A stretch of DNA of 64,000 bases from positions 62,001-126,000 of the forward strand of contig JBCBDU010000001.1 in the NCBI GenBank assembly GCA_038529355.1, written 5' to 3'. Source of the stretch: CALBPI01 sp038529355. Its GTDB lineage: Bacteria; Pseudomonadota; Gammaproteobacteria; Steroidobacterales; Woeseiaceae. Under the pieces are notes generated by a model. That model had not been told where the DNA came from, searched no databases, and worked only from the letters and a program-made list of their open reading frames with translations. The position numbers and the translations under genes are program-made. Below, piece after piece: positions 43,589 through 52,378 of the stretch. Positions within the stretch are counted from its first letter, which is position 1, and every line of letters begins with the position of its first letter.

Positions 43589-45823
43589 ATGACAGCCAGT
43601 TTTACAGGCGTATACCGCAGCATCACGGCTTCGTTCGAGGGCCGACCTCCGCTCGTGCTCATCGTCGACGATGAAGCAACGATCCGGTTGATGACGCGAC
43701 GTTTCCTCGAACATGCTGATTTTATGGTTGTCGATGCCGCGTCCGGTGAGGCTGCGCAAAAGCAGATCCAGCGTATCGAACCCGATGTCATCCTGCTTGA
43801 TGTCGACATGCCGGGTATGGACGGCTATGAACTCACGCGCTGGATACGCAGCCAACCGAAAACACGCTATACGCCGATCGTCATGATCACCGGCCGCGAA
43901 GATCCGGAATCCGTGAACGCCGCGTATGAGGTTGGCGCGACCGACTTCATCGTCAAGCCCATCGCGTGGCCGGTGCTCTCGCATCGCGTGCGTTATATTC
44001 TGCGTGGCTCTGAGACGCAGCTGGCCCTGCGCGACTCGCATGCGCGCGTCAAGGCCATTGTTGAGGCTCTGCCCGATCGGCTGTTCTCGCTGGACGAATC
44101 CGGACGTGTCATTGGTGACAACAACTCGTTGCTCAGTTTCGAAGCCAGCAGCAGTTCGGGAACGACGACTTCGCTGCGCACTGGCGCATGGAGTGCCTAT
44201 GAGCACGCATTCCGGCAGGAAATCGAGCGCGTAACGTCAAACATCATTGGATCGGTGTTGCGTGACGATGAGCTGGACGAGACAGCGATCAGTCTGATGG
44301 ATGACAACAACAAGATGCGCCACTACGAAGTACGCGTCGTCAAACAGTCTGAAAAAAATGGACTGGCAGTTGTGCGCGACGTGACTGAACAAAAGGAGGC
44401 CGTCAGCAAAATCCATCAGCTTGCGTACTACGATTCGCTGACGGGGCTACCGAACCGGCAGTTCTTCTCCAGCGAGCTACGCGCCTGCATGGAGCGATGC
44501 AAGGAAAGTCAGGAGCAATTTGCGCTGCTGTACGTCGATCTTGATCACTTCAAGCGCATTAATGACACGTTGGGGCATACCACCGGTGATGAATTGCTGA
44601 AGATGGTCGCTGATCGGCTGCAGCGCTGCTTGCGCGCGACCGACGTGCTTGCACTACGCGATGACAATGAAGCCTACATGGAAGGCAACATTGCACGCTT
44701 GGGTGGCGATGAATTCACGTTGATCATCCATGGTGCAGAATCAGTCGACAACATTGAAAATGTCGCCAATCGCATTATCGATACGCTCAAGGTGCCGTTC
44801 GAATTCTCTGGCCATGAGTTTGTTGTTACGCCCAGCATCGGCATCGCGATCTATCCGTCCGATGGCGAAGATGAGGAGACTCTGCTCAAGACTGCCGATG
44901 TCGCGATGTACCAGGCCAAGCAGGCCGGTCGCTCCGGTTACTCTTTCTGCACTGAAACAACATCTGTGCGCTCTCTGGAAAGACTTGATCTCGAACTGGA
45001 CTTGCGTCGGGCCATTGAGGCAAAACAATTCGAGCTGCACTATCAACCGAAAGTCAACGCCAGCAACTGGCAGTTAATCGGTGTTGAGGCACTGCTGCGT
45101 TGGCGACACCCGACGCGCGGCTGGATATCGCCGGCGCGCATCGTACCCATTGCTGAGGACACCGGACTAATCGTTCCGATCGGTCGCTGGATCATCAGCG
45201 AAGCGTGTCGCCAAATGGCCGCATGGCAGGCTGAGGGACTCCGTGCAGTACCGATCTCGGTTAATCTCTCCAGTCAGCAATTCTGGCAAGACGACATCGC
45301 TTCGGTCGTCGAGGCAGCACTGGGCACTTACGATATTCCGGCCGACATGCTAGAGCTGGAGTTGACTGAGGGCGTGTTGATGCGCGATGTAAAACAAACG
45401 CGCGATGCCTTGCAACTACTCAAGCAGACGGGCGTATCGCTCGCTGTCGATGATTTTGGTACCGGCTACTCGTCGCTTGCGTATCTGCGGCAGTTCCCTC
45501 TGGATGCATTGAAAATCGACCGCTCGTTCGTCGACGACTTGCCGCAGGAAGATGCTGCCGCGATTTGTAACGCCATCATCAGCATGGCGCAGAGCCTGAA
45601 CCTGATGGTCGTCGCCGAAGGCGTCGAGAACCGCGCACAACTGGATTATCTGACGCAGCAACAGTGCGATCAGATTCAGGGTTACTTCTTCAGCAAACCG
45701 CTCGCCGCCAGCGCGCTGGAACAGGTACTACGCGATAGTGACTTCTTTAGCAGAATCGTCAGCGAATCCGGCGCTCAATCCGTATCGCCTGCCAATGTCG
45801 CAGCCAGTGCGTCGGCGATGTAG
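43589..45823 (+). CDS. Response regulator with GGDEF and intact EAL domains
   Basis: 744 residues, starting one base after the hybrid kinase stop. Receiver (20-140) with D71 and K123; a PAS-like region (150-270); GGDEF (372-376). An RATD at 349-352 would be the I-site, but about 14 extra residues separate it from GGDEF. The EAL domain is complete: VEALLRW, NLSSQQF, LTEGVL, VDDFGTGYSS, LKIDRSFV, AEGVENRAQ. Likely bifunctional or mainly a c-di-GMP phosphodiesterase, phosphorylated through the adjacent HPt or kinase. Its 3' end overlaps the convergent aminotransferase gene by 49 bases. Confidence 0.93.
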   Translation: MTASFTGVYRSITASFEGRPPLVLIVDDEATIRLMTRRFLEHADFMVVDAASGEAAQKQIQRIEPDVILLDVDMPGMDGYELTRWIRSQPKTRYTPIVMITGREDPESVNAAYEVGATDFIVKPIAWPVLSHRVRYILRGSETQLALRDSHARVKAIVEALPDRLFSLDESGRVIGDNNSLLSFEASSSSGTTTSLRTGAWSAYEHAFRQEIERVTSNIIGSVLRDDELDETAISLMDDNNKMRHYEVRVVKQSEKNGLAVVRDVTEQKEAVSKIHQLAYYDSLTGLPNRQFFSSELRACMERCKESQEQFALLYVDLDHFKRINDTLGHTTGDELLKMVADRLQRCLRATDVLALRDDNEAYMEGNIARLGGDEFTLIIHGAESVDNIENVANRIIDTLKVPFEFSGHEFVVTPSIGIAIYPSDGEDEETLLKTADVAMYQAKQAGRSGYSFCTETTSVRSLERLDLELDLRRAIEAKQFELHYQPKVNASNWQLIGVEALLRWRHPTRGWISPARIVPIAEDTGLIVPIGRWIISEACRQMAAWQAEGLRAVPISVNLSSQQFWQDDIASVVEAALGTYDIPADMLELELTEGVLMRDVKQTRDALQLLKQTGVSLAVDDFGTGYSSLAYLRQFPLDALKIDRSFVDDLPQEDAAAICNAIISMAQSLNLMVVAEGVENRAQLDYLTQQQCDQIQGYFFSKPLAASALEQVLRDSDFFSRIVSESGAQSVSPANVAASASAM

Positions 45824-46980
45824 CCGACCTTGTTGGCGGTCAGTCCCGCAACATTGACCCGGCTCGATCCAACGATATAGACATGCCATTGCTCGCGCAG
45901 CACGTCAATCTGCGCACGCGTGATACCCAGCAGCGAGAACATGCCGTTCTGACGTGCGACGAACTCAAATCGCTCCGCCAATCCGTGCGGCGCTAGCGCA
46001 GCAACGAAACCGCGCCGCAGTGCCTGCATGCGCTCGCGCATGTCCGTCAACTCCTGTTGCCAGTCAGCTGTCAATGTATCACTGGCAAGTATCTGCGCCA
46101 CAACGCGCGCGCCGTGATCCGGCGGCATCGAAATCATCGCGCGGACAATTTTCAATACGTGCGTGCGCGCCGCAGCCGCATGCTTTGCGTGGCGGGTCAG
46201 TAAACTCAATGTACCCACACGCTCGCGATAGAGTCCGAAATTTTTCGAGCAGGAAGTGACTGCCAGCATCTCGGGCACGACGTCTGCCAGTTCGCGAATG
46301 CCTTGCGCATCTGCATCTAATCCGTGCGCAAATCCCTGATAGGCCGTATCAACAAACGGCAAAATGTCGCGCTCCAGACACAGCTCGGCGATCGCTGCCC
46401 AGGTCGCTGCATCCATATCTGCACCGGTCGGGTTGTGGCAACACCCATGCAACAGCAATACGTCGCCTGCCGGAATGCTTGCGATGTCTTCGAGCATGCC
46501 TTGCGTATCAACATCGCCAGTCGCTGCATCGTAGTAGCGAAATTCCCTGATCGCTATGCCGGCCGCAGTTAGCAACGGCACATGATTCGGCCACGTCGGC
46601 GTCGTTACCCAAACCGTCGCGCCCGGGCGTAAACTGCGAATCAGCTCGGCAGCGACACGTAAGCCACCGGACCCGCCAGCACTTTGCACAGTCACCACAC
46701 GGCCTTGCGCAATCGCAGCATGGTCTTTGCCAAACAACAGCGACGTCATTGCCGCGTTGAACGGCTCGGCACCCGCGATACCGACATAAGACTTGGTCGT
46801 TTGCTCGCGCAACACTTGCGCCTCGGCCTCAGCAACCGCGCGCACGACGGGCGTGTTACCGGCATCGTCCTGATAAACGCCGACGCCGAGATCGACCTTT
46901 TTATCCGACGTATCGGCACGGTACGCACTCATCAAAGCAAGGATCGGGTCGCCGGGCATTGGCTCCACATCAAACAGCAT
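45775..46980 (-). CDS. Aspartate/aromatic aminotransferase (AspC/TyrB family)
   Basis: 401 residues from the ATG at 46980; an in-frame GTG three codons earlier is less likely. Class I PLP fold: LGVGVYQDDAGNTPVV, GGSGGLRVA, HGCCHNPTGAD (179-189), VDTAYQGFAHG, and SCSKNFGLYRERVG with the PLP lysine K246; SSRVNVAGLT carries the carboxylate-binding Arg. It interconverts aspartate/2-oxoglutarate, and perhaps aromatic amino acids; aspC and tyrB cannot be told apart here. Preceded by GAGAAG. Confidence 0.95.
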   Translation of the reverse strand: MLFDVEPMPGDPILALMSAYRADTSDKKVDLGVGVYQDDAGNTPVVRAVAEAEAQVLREQTTKSYVGIAGAEPFNAAMTSLLFGKDHAAIAQGRVVTVQSAGGSGGLRVAAELIRSLRPGATVWVTTPTWPNHVPLLTAAGIAIREFRYYDAATGDVDTQGMLEDIASIPAGDVLLLHGCCHNPTGADMDAATWAAIAELCLERDILPFVDTAYQGFAHGLDADAQGIRELADVVPEMLAVTSCSKNFGLYRERVGTLSLLTRHAKHAAAARTHVLKIVRAMISMPPDHGARVVAQILASDTLTADWQQELTDMRERMQALRRGFVAALAPHGLAERFEFVARQNGMFSLLGITRAQIDVLREQWHVYIVGSSRVNVAGLTANKVGYIADALAATLAGDTD

Positions 46981-47094
46981 GGTAATCACTTCTCAACCGC
47001 AAAACTCCCGCGATGGTAACCGTTATCGCCGGATTCAGCACGTCTGCGCTAAACCGGCGACTCAAGCCCGCAAGCATTGTGCCGCTAACCACGC

Positions 47095-47799
47095 ATGCAG
47101 GGAATTTCCGAACGGCAGATCGCAACGCTCGCAACACGCATCGCCGCCAGAGCCACACTGTTTTCGGCACTTGGGGCAGATCTGTCCGCGCCGCGGAGCG
47201 CTGTGACAGGGGTACACCTCAACCACGCGACATTAACGAGCGACAGCGCCTATCGCCTGCTTACCCATGCAGCAGCCAATTGGCTTACGCAAATGACGGC
47301 GAGTACGAAAACCATCGCGCAGCAAGCAGCAATACCGATGATTGGCAGTAAGCATGGCTTGCCGCTGGAAACACTGGTTCAAGCGTTACGCGAGGTCTTT
47401 TCGACGGATCGTCAGCGTTACGTCATCGATCAGGCACACGAACGCCTGAGTCAGCAATTGCCGGTGGTACTGGAGCGCATTGCGAGCATCCATGGCTTAC
47501 CGCCGAGCATCGACCCGATCGCCGTCTGGTTATTACCGCTGCTGCAGCGACGTAATCGTCGCAACTCAGTCCGATCGCGCCGCGGCAACAACGAGCGTCC
47601 GCGCTCCGAGAACGACGAGCAAACGCCCGAGCATCCACAGTCGGCTCAAGACGAGCCGATTGATGTGGCTGCCGAAACCGATGCCTTACTCGACGTGGTG
47701 AGTTGGTTAGCCCAAGCGGCCTATGCCGATGAATACGCGATCGGCCCGGCAAGGCAAAGCGCACCGGCCACAGGCTCACATCTGAGTGAATACGCCTAG
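47095..47799 (+). CDS. Protein of unknown function
   Basis: 234 residues from ATG 47095; the start is uncertain because no strong ribosome site is seen. It is alpha-helical, with no signal peptide or membrane segment. There is a charged low-complexity Arg/Asn/Glu/Gln stretch at about 150-190 (RRNRRNSVRSRRGNNERPRS). I do not recognise the family. Its TAG stop lies in a CTAG shared with the TAG of convergent fnr on the other strand, so it is a genuine tight 3' junction. Confidence 0.6.
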   Translation: MQGISERQIATLATRIAARATLFSALGADLSAPRSAVTGVHLNHATLTSDSAYRLLTHAAANWLTQMTASTKTIAQQAAIPMIGSKHGLPLETLVQALREVFSTDRQRYVIDQAHERLSQQLPVVLERIASIHGLPPSIDPIAVWLLPLLQRRNRRNSVRSRRGNNERPRSENDEQTPEHPQSAQDEPIDVAAETDALLDVVSWLAQAAYADEYAIGPARQSAPATGSHLSEYA

Positions 47800-48551
47800 T
47801 TGGCGTCGAAAACCGGCTGGGCGATGTGCCGCAATCCCTCCACATCAAGCACCTTGACCCGCTTGCGATCCACCTGCAGCAGACGCGCCACTTTGAATTT
47901 GGTGACAACGCGGCTGACGGTTTCTGTGGCCAGCGACAAATAGTTGCCGATATCGCTGCGGGACATGGCCAATTCGAAATCGTGGCCATCCATGCCACGT
48001 TGATTCAGTCGTTCGCTGATGTCCAGAAAGAACGCCGCGAGACGCTCGCTGGCCGTAAAATCCATCGTGCGCCAGTGTTGACCGGCAAGTTTTCCCGAGA
48101 AGAGTCTGAACAACTGCTGCTGCAGACCGCTGGAACAGGCGGACAGCTCGAGCAAGCTCTGATAGTCGAACTCGCACAACGAAGCGTCACTGAGCGCTTG
48201 TACGTTTGCACGATGCTTATGCGAATTAATGGCATCCATACCGATGATTTCGCCAGGAAAATGGAATCCCTGCACTTGCTCATTGCCATCACGATCCAGC
48301 GTGTAGCTCTTGAAGCAGCCGGACCTCACTGCCAGCAAGCCCGCAAATGCATCGCCACGCATTACGACATCGCGACCTACGGCGATACCGTCAGTGGTTT
48401 CAAGCAGCGCGTCCAGTTTGCCAAGCGTCAGGTCGTCGGAGCCTGATGGCAGGCACAAGTCGCCGAACGAACAGGCGCTGCAACGCGACTGATCAGAATT
48501 CATTTTGGCAGCAGACTGCGCTGGACGAGCGTTTTCTGAAGGTTGCCCCAT
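47796..48551 (-). CDS. fnr: Oxygen-sensing transcriptional regulator Fnr/Anr
   Basis: 251 residues. [4Fe-4S] ligands C24, C27, C33 (C-x2-C-x5-C) and C126, all as in E. coli FNR. Cyclic-nucleotide-fold domain with the GFHFPGEIIGMDAI segment, dimer helix, and a recognition helix LATETVSRVVTKF with the E--SR residues that read TTGAT half sites. It activates anaerobic/microaerobic genes. An FNR box lies upstream of ccoN in this window. An internal ATG (48503) is an alternative start. Confidence 0.96.
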   Translation of the reverse strand: MGQPSENARPAQSAAKMNSDQSRCSACSFGDLCLPSGSDDLTLGKLDALLETTDGIAVGRDVVMRGDAFAGLLAVRSGCFKSYTLDRDGNEQVQGFHFPGEIIGMDAINSHKHRANVQALSDASLCEFDYQSLLELSACSSGLQQQLFRLFSGKLAGQHWRTMDFTASERLAAFFLDISERLNQRGMDGHDFELAMSRSDIGNYLSLATETVSRVVTKFKVARLLQVDRKRVKVLDVEGLRHIAQPVFDAN

Positions 48552-48602
48552 GACTCGATAATAGCAACTGACCGACTACCGCACATTGTAGAATGCCCGG
48601 TT

Positions 48603-49991
48603 CTAGATAATTTGCGAGCATCGGCGATCATTACGGACAGAATGTCGATCGAAGCATTGCGCGACAACGCGCAAAAACACCAACCCTTTTGGGGTCACAT
48701 CAATGCGATCAGCGCCGCACACCACCAGTCCGTCGCTGGCAAGTGCCTGCAAACCCTGCAACTCAGCGGCAAAGAACGTATCGGCACACTCGCGAAAGCG
48801 CGCGCCCCAGGCGCGTTTGTCAAAACTCGCGTGGCACATGATGTCCTGGATCGCATGGGCAACGCGCCGATCTTCGGCGGTGGCCACGTAGCCGCGCATA
48901 ATTGGCCCTGCAGCGGCCATGACACGATCGAAATAGGCCGGCAGCTCCGTCTCAGATTGGAAATAGCTACCACCAACCTGGCTGATGGCACTCGCCCCGA
49001 ACCCTAGCGTGTCGTTGCCGGCGCCCACTGAGTAGCCCTGAAAGTTGCGATGCAACTTGCCGTCGCGACGCGCCTGCGCCAACGGACTGTCAGTCAGCGC
49101 AAAGTGATCCATACCGATAAATTCGTAACCTGCAGCCGACAGACGACTGACGGTCTCGCGAAAAATGGCGATCCGCAACTGTGCATCCGGCATATCGTCC
49201 GCGCGCAATAATCGTTGCGCCGGGAATCGCTCAGGCAAGTGCGCATAGTTAAAGACACTCAGCGTATCCGGTTGCAGCGCCACGACAGTGTCGAGCGTGG
49301 CGCAGAAACTCTCCACGTTCTGGTGCGGTAAACCGTAGATCAAATCCAGTCCGATGCTTGCGAAGTTGGCGTCCCGTGCAGCCGTCATCAGTTCGTCAAC
49401 CAATTGCGGAGAATGCTCCCGGTTCACCGCAGCCTGTACAGCCGGCAAGAAGTCCTGCACACCGATACTGATGCGATTAAAACCGATATCGGCCAAACCC
49501 TGCACCTCGCTCGCCGGCAGCGTGCGCGGATCAATCTCGATCGAAAAATCGCGTGTAGACTCTGTTGAGAGCCTGAATGCCTGACCGATGCAATCCATCA
49601 GCGACGCGCGCTGCCCGGCATTCAGGTAGGTCGGCGTACCACCACCCCAATGCAACTGATCAACGATGCGATCGTCGTCGATCTGCGCCGCCCGTGCGCA
49701 AATGTCGCGATGTAACGCCGTCAGGTAGCGCTGCACAACCGCCCTGTTACGGGTGACCTTCTTGTGGCAACCGCAGTAGTAGCAGAGCGAGCGACAAAAA
49801 GGGATGTGGGCATAGAGCGTGAGGTTCGGTGGCACCAGTTGGTCGTTGCTGGCACCGATAGCCTGTCGCAGCTCGGGCTCGCCAACGTCGGGCGAAAACG
49901 ACAATGCCGTCGGATACGAGGTATAGCGCGGGCCGCTGACACCATAGCGCCGGATCGTTTCGGCAGACGGTACTTTTACAGGCATCGGCAT
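48603..49991 (-). CDS. hemN: Oxygen-independent coproporphyrinogen III oxidase HemN
   Basis: 462 residues from the ATG at 49991, with GGAGG eleven bases upstream; this fits the family start (VSGPRYTSYPTALSFSPDV). Radical-SAM cluster CRSLCYYCGC (C-x3-C-x2-C plus Cys), HWGGGTPTYLN, EIDPRTLPASEV, GLDLIYGLPHQN and the C-terminal HRNFQGYSVGAGNDTLGFGASAIS. It converts coproporphyrinogen III to protoporphyrinogen IX without oxygen, giving heme for cbb3 oxidase. Divergent from ccoN. Confidence 0.97.
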   Translation of the reverse strand: MPMPVKVPSAETIRRYGVSGPRYTSYPTALSFSPDVGEPELRQAIGASNDQLVPPNLTLYAHIPFCRSLCYYCGCHKKVTRNRAVVQRYLTALHRDICARAAQIDDDRIVDQLHWGGGTPTYLNAGQRASLMDCIGQAFRLSTESTRDFSIEIDPRTLPASEVQGLADIGFNRISIGVQDFLPAVQAAVNREHSPQLVDELMTAARDANFASIGLDLIYGLPHQNVESFCATLDTVVALQPDTLSVFNYAHLPERFPAQRLLRADDMPDAQLRIAIFRETVSRLSAAGYEFIGMDHFALTDSPLAQARRDGKLHRNFQGYSVGAGNDTLGFGASAISQVGGSYFQSETELPAYFDRVMAAAGPIMRGYVATAEDRRVAHAIQDIMCHASFDKRAWGARFRECADTFFAAELQGLQALASDGLVVCGADRIDVTPKGLVFLRVVAQCFDRHSVRNDRRCSQII

Positions 49992-50055
49992 GCGCACGGC
50001 AGCCTCCATTGATGACTCAGGCCACCGACGGTATCGGCTCGACGCGACGATGTAA

Positions 50056-50069
50056 TTGATCCAGGTCAT
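50056..50069 (+). promoter_or_regulatory. FNR box of the ccoN promoter
   Basis: TTGAT-CCAG-GTCAT matches TTGAT-N4-ATCAA at 8 of 10 positions; the left half is perfect. Its centre (50062.5) is 41.5 bases from the start predicted by the -10 at 50092-50097, the classic class II activator position. The box lies between hemN and ccoN, so it could also act on hemN. Confidence 0.75.
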
Positions 50070-50091
50070 TTGGCGTCGCAGCGCCGCCCGA

Positions 50092-50097
50092 TATATT
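50092..50097 (+). promoter_or_regulatory. Predicted -10 element of ccoN
   Basis: TATATT, predicted start near 50104, leader of about 56 bases. There is no good -35, as expected for an activator-dependent promoter with the FNR box in that place. Confidence 0.6.
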
Positions 50098-50159
50098 GCG
50101 GGCATCGGCAGTGCGTGGGGCACTGTCGTCACGATTCGCATGAACACGGGATTTTCGAC

Positions 50160-51590
50160 ATGCAGAACACGACAACCTATAACGATAAGGTCGTGCGGCA
50201 GTTCGCACTGGCGACGGTGCTATGGGGCGTTGTCGGCATGCTGGTCGGCGTCATTATCGCCGCCCAGCTGATTTGGCCGGCCCTGAGCTTCGACCTGCCC
50301 TTTCTGACCTACAGTCGCTTGCGACCGCTGCATACCAACGCCGTGATTTTCGCATTCGGCGGCAGCGCATTGTTCGCGTCGACGTATTACGTCGTACAGC
50401 GCACCTGCCACGTACGTCTGGCGTTCGACAAACTCGCCGCGTTCACGTTCTGGGGCTGGCAAGCCGTGATCGTGCTGGCCGCGGTGACCCTGCCGCTAGG
50501 TATTACGCAGAGCAAAGAGTACGCCGAGCTTGAATGGCCCATTGACCTGCTGATTGCCGTGGTATGGGTCAGCTTTGCGATTGTCTTTCTGGTCACGATC
50601 GGCCGGCGGCGCGTCAAGCACATTTATGTGGCCAACTGGTTCTTCGCCGCATTCATCATTACCGTCGCCGTGCTGCACATTTTCAACAACCTCGCGATCC
50701 CGGTGTCGCTGACGAAGTCCTACCCGATCTACTCAGGCGTCGTCGACGGCATGATGCAGTGGTGGTACGGGCACAACGCCGTCGGCTTTTTTCTGACGGC
50801 AGGCTTTCTCGGCATGATGTATTACTTCGTGCCGAAACAGGCAGGTCGCCCAATCTATTCCTACCGCTTGTCGGTGGTGCACTTCTGGGCGCTGATCGCG
50901 ATCTACATGTGGGCCGGCCCGCATCACCTGCACTACACGTCGCTGCCAGACTGGGCGCAATCGCTCGGCATGGTGTTTTCGCTCATCCTGCTCGCACCTT
51001 CCTGGGGAGGCATGATCAACGGCATGATGACGCTGTCCGGTGCGTGGCATAAGCTGCGCAGCGACCCGGTGCTGAAGTTCATGATCGTCGCGCTGTCGTT
51101 CTATGGCATGTCCACGTTCGAAGGCCCGATGATGTCGATCAAGACAGTCAACGCGCTCTCGCACTACACGGACTGGACGATCGGTCACGTGCACTCCGGC
51201 GCGCTCGGCTGGGTTGCGATGATGACGATCGGTTCGATGTATTGCCTGATTCCCCGCTTGTACGGCAAGACTGAAATGTACTCATCACGCCTGATCAACA
51301 TCCACTTCTGGATGGCGACGATCGGTGTCGTGCTGTACGCCGCGTCGATGTGGGTATCCGGCATCGCACAGGGCCTGATGTGGCGTGCGATCAACGATGA
51401 CGGCACGTTGACCTACTCGTTCATCGAATCACTGAAGTTCACGTATCCGTACTACGGCATCCGTTTGCTCGGCGGTCTGTTGTTCTTCCTCAGCATGTTC
51501 CTGATGGTCTACAACGTCTGGCGCACGATTCCGCGCAAAAAAGTGGCACCCGTTGCCGTAGCAGAACCTGCACAGGTGGTACCCGCATGA
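50160..51590 (+). CDS. ccoN: cbb3-type cytochrome c oxidase subunit I CcoN
   Basis: 476 residues, about 12 membrane helices. Metal ligands are visible: RPLHTN near residue 60, QWWYGHNAV (CuB His), AGPHHLHYT (two His), and IGHVHSGALGW (heme His). The catalytic binuclear heme b3/CuB centre of the high-affinity terminal oxidase. The longer reading upstream is rejected because the conserved CcoN N-terminus starts near MQNTTTYND. Weak ribosome site. Confidence 0.98.
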   Translation: MQNTTTYNDKVVRQFALATVLWGVVGMLVGVIIAAQLIWPALSFDLPFLTYSRLRPLHTNAVIFAFGGSALFASTYYVVQRTCHVRLAFDKLAAFTFWGWQAVIVLAAVTLPLGITQSKEYAELEWPIDLLIAVVWVSFAIVFLVTIGRRRVKHIYVANWFFAAFIITVAVLHIFNNLAIPVSLTKSYPIYSGVVDGMMQWWYGHNAVGFFLTAGFLGMMYYFVPKQAGRPIYSYRLSVVHFWALIAIYMWAGPHHLHYTSLPDWAQSLGMVFSLILLAPSWGGMINGMMTLSGAWHKLRSDPVLKFMIVALSFYGMSTFEGPMMSIKTVNALSHYTDWTIGHVHSGALGWVAMMTIGSMYCLIPRLYGKTEMYSSRLINIHFWMATIGVVLYAASMWVSGIAQGLMWRAINDDGTLTYSFIESLKFTYPYYGIRLLGGLLFFLSMFLMVYNVWRTIPRKKVAPVAVAEPAQVVPA

Positions 51591-52192
51591 AACATGAAGC
51601 GATTGAGAAAAACATCACATTGATGAGCGTGTTGATCGTACTCGTCATCAGCGTGGGTGGCCTGATTGAGATCATCCCGTTGATGACCAGCAGCAGTGAA
51701 ACGCAACCGATTGATGGCGTCACGCCTTACCCGGCGCTGCAGCTGGCCGGCCGCGACGTCTACATCCGCGAGGGTTGCTACGGTTGCCACTCACAGCAGA
51801 TTCGCCCGTTTCGCTCCGAAACAGAACGTTATGGTCCTTACTCGGTTGCCGGCGAAGCGGTTTATGACCGACCGTTCCAGTTCGGCTCCAAGCGCACAGG
51901 CCCTGATCTTGCGCGCGTTGGTGGCCGCTACAGCGACGAGTGGCATCGTATCCACTTGCTCAAACCGCAAGACCTTGTGCCCGAGTCCAACATGCCGGCG
52001 TACCCGTGGCTCAGCGATGCCGAGGTTGATGGCGAGTTAGTCACGCGCAAGCTCAAGGCATTGCGCAGGCTCGGTGACCCGTACAGCGACGAAGACATCG
52101 CCGCGGCTGCTGCGGCAGTCGAGGGCAAGACTGAAATGCAGGCGTTAATCGCCTATTTGCAGGGCCTCGGCCTTGCGCGCTCGGCGCGCTAA
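51587..52192 (+). CDS. ccoO: cbb3 oxidase monoheme subunit CcoO
   Basis: 201 residues. One N-terminal membrane helix (about 12-32), heme motif CYGCH (64-68), and NMPAYPWL with the distal Met. Passes electrons from CcoP to CcoN. ATGA overlap with ccoN. Confidence 0.98.
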   Translation: MKHEAIEKNITLMSVLIVLVISVGGLIEIIPLMTSSSETQPIDGVTPYPALQLAGRDVYIREGCYGCHSQQIRPFRSETERYGPYSVAGEAVYDRPFQFGSKRTGPDLARVGGRYSDEWHRIHLLKPQDLVPESNMPAYPWLSDAEVDGELVTRKLKALRRLGDPYSDEDIAAAAAAVEGKTEMQALIAYLQGLGLARSAR

Positions 52193-52204
52193 CAGGAGAT
52201 ACCG

Positions 52205-52378
52205 ATGGAACTGGATATGGGTCTAATTCGCGGCGTCATTTCGGCGCTGGTGTTTGCATTGTTTATCGGCATCGGCTTGTGGAGCTACAGCAGCAAGCGC
52301 AAGGATGACTTCGACGACGCAGCCGTATTGCCGCTCGTCGACGATCAAACGCCGGCACAGAACGGGAGTACATCATGA
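52205..52378 (+). CDS. ccoQ: cbb3 oxidase subunit CcoQ
   Basis: 57 residues, short and not obvious to gene finders. One membrane helix (about 9-26, IRGVISALVFALFIGIGLW) then an acidic polar tail (KRKDDFDDAA), as in CcoQ. GGAG is eight bases before the ATG. Stop overlaps ccoP start (ATGA). Stabilises the complex. Confidence 0.92.
   Translation: MELDMGLIRGVISALVFALFIGIGLWSYSSKRKDDFDDAAVLPLVDDQTPAQNGSTS

Noticed and set aside
50009..50147. Longer N-terminal readings of hemN (start at 50147 or 50009)
   Set aside because: The 50147 reading covers the FNR box, and the 50009 ATG lacks a ribosome site; the family-like start is at 49991, with GGAGG upstream.
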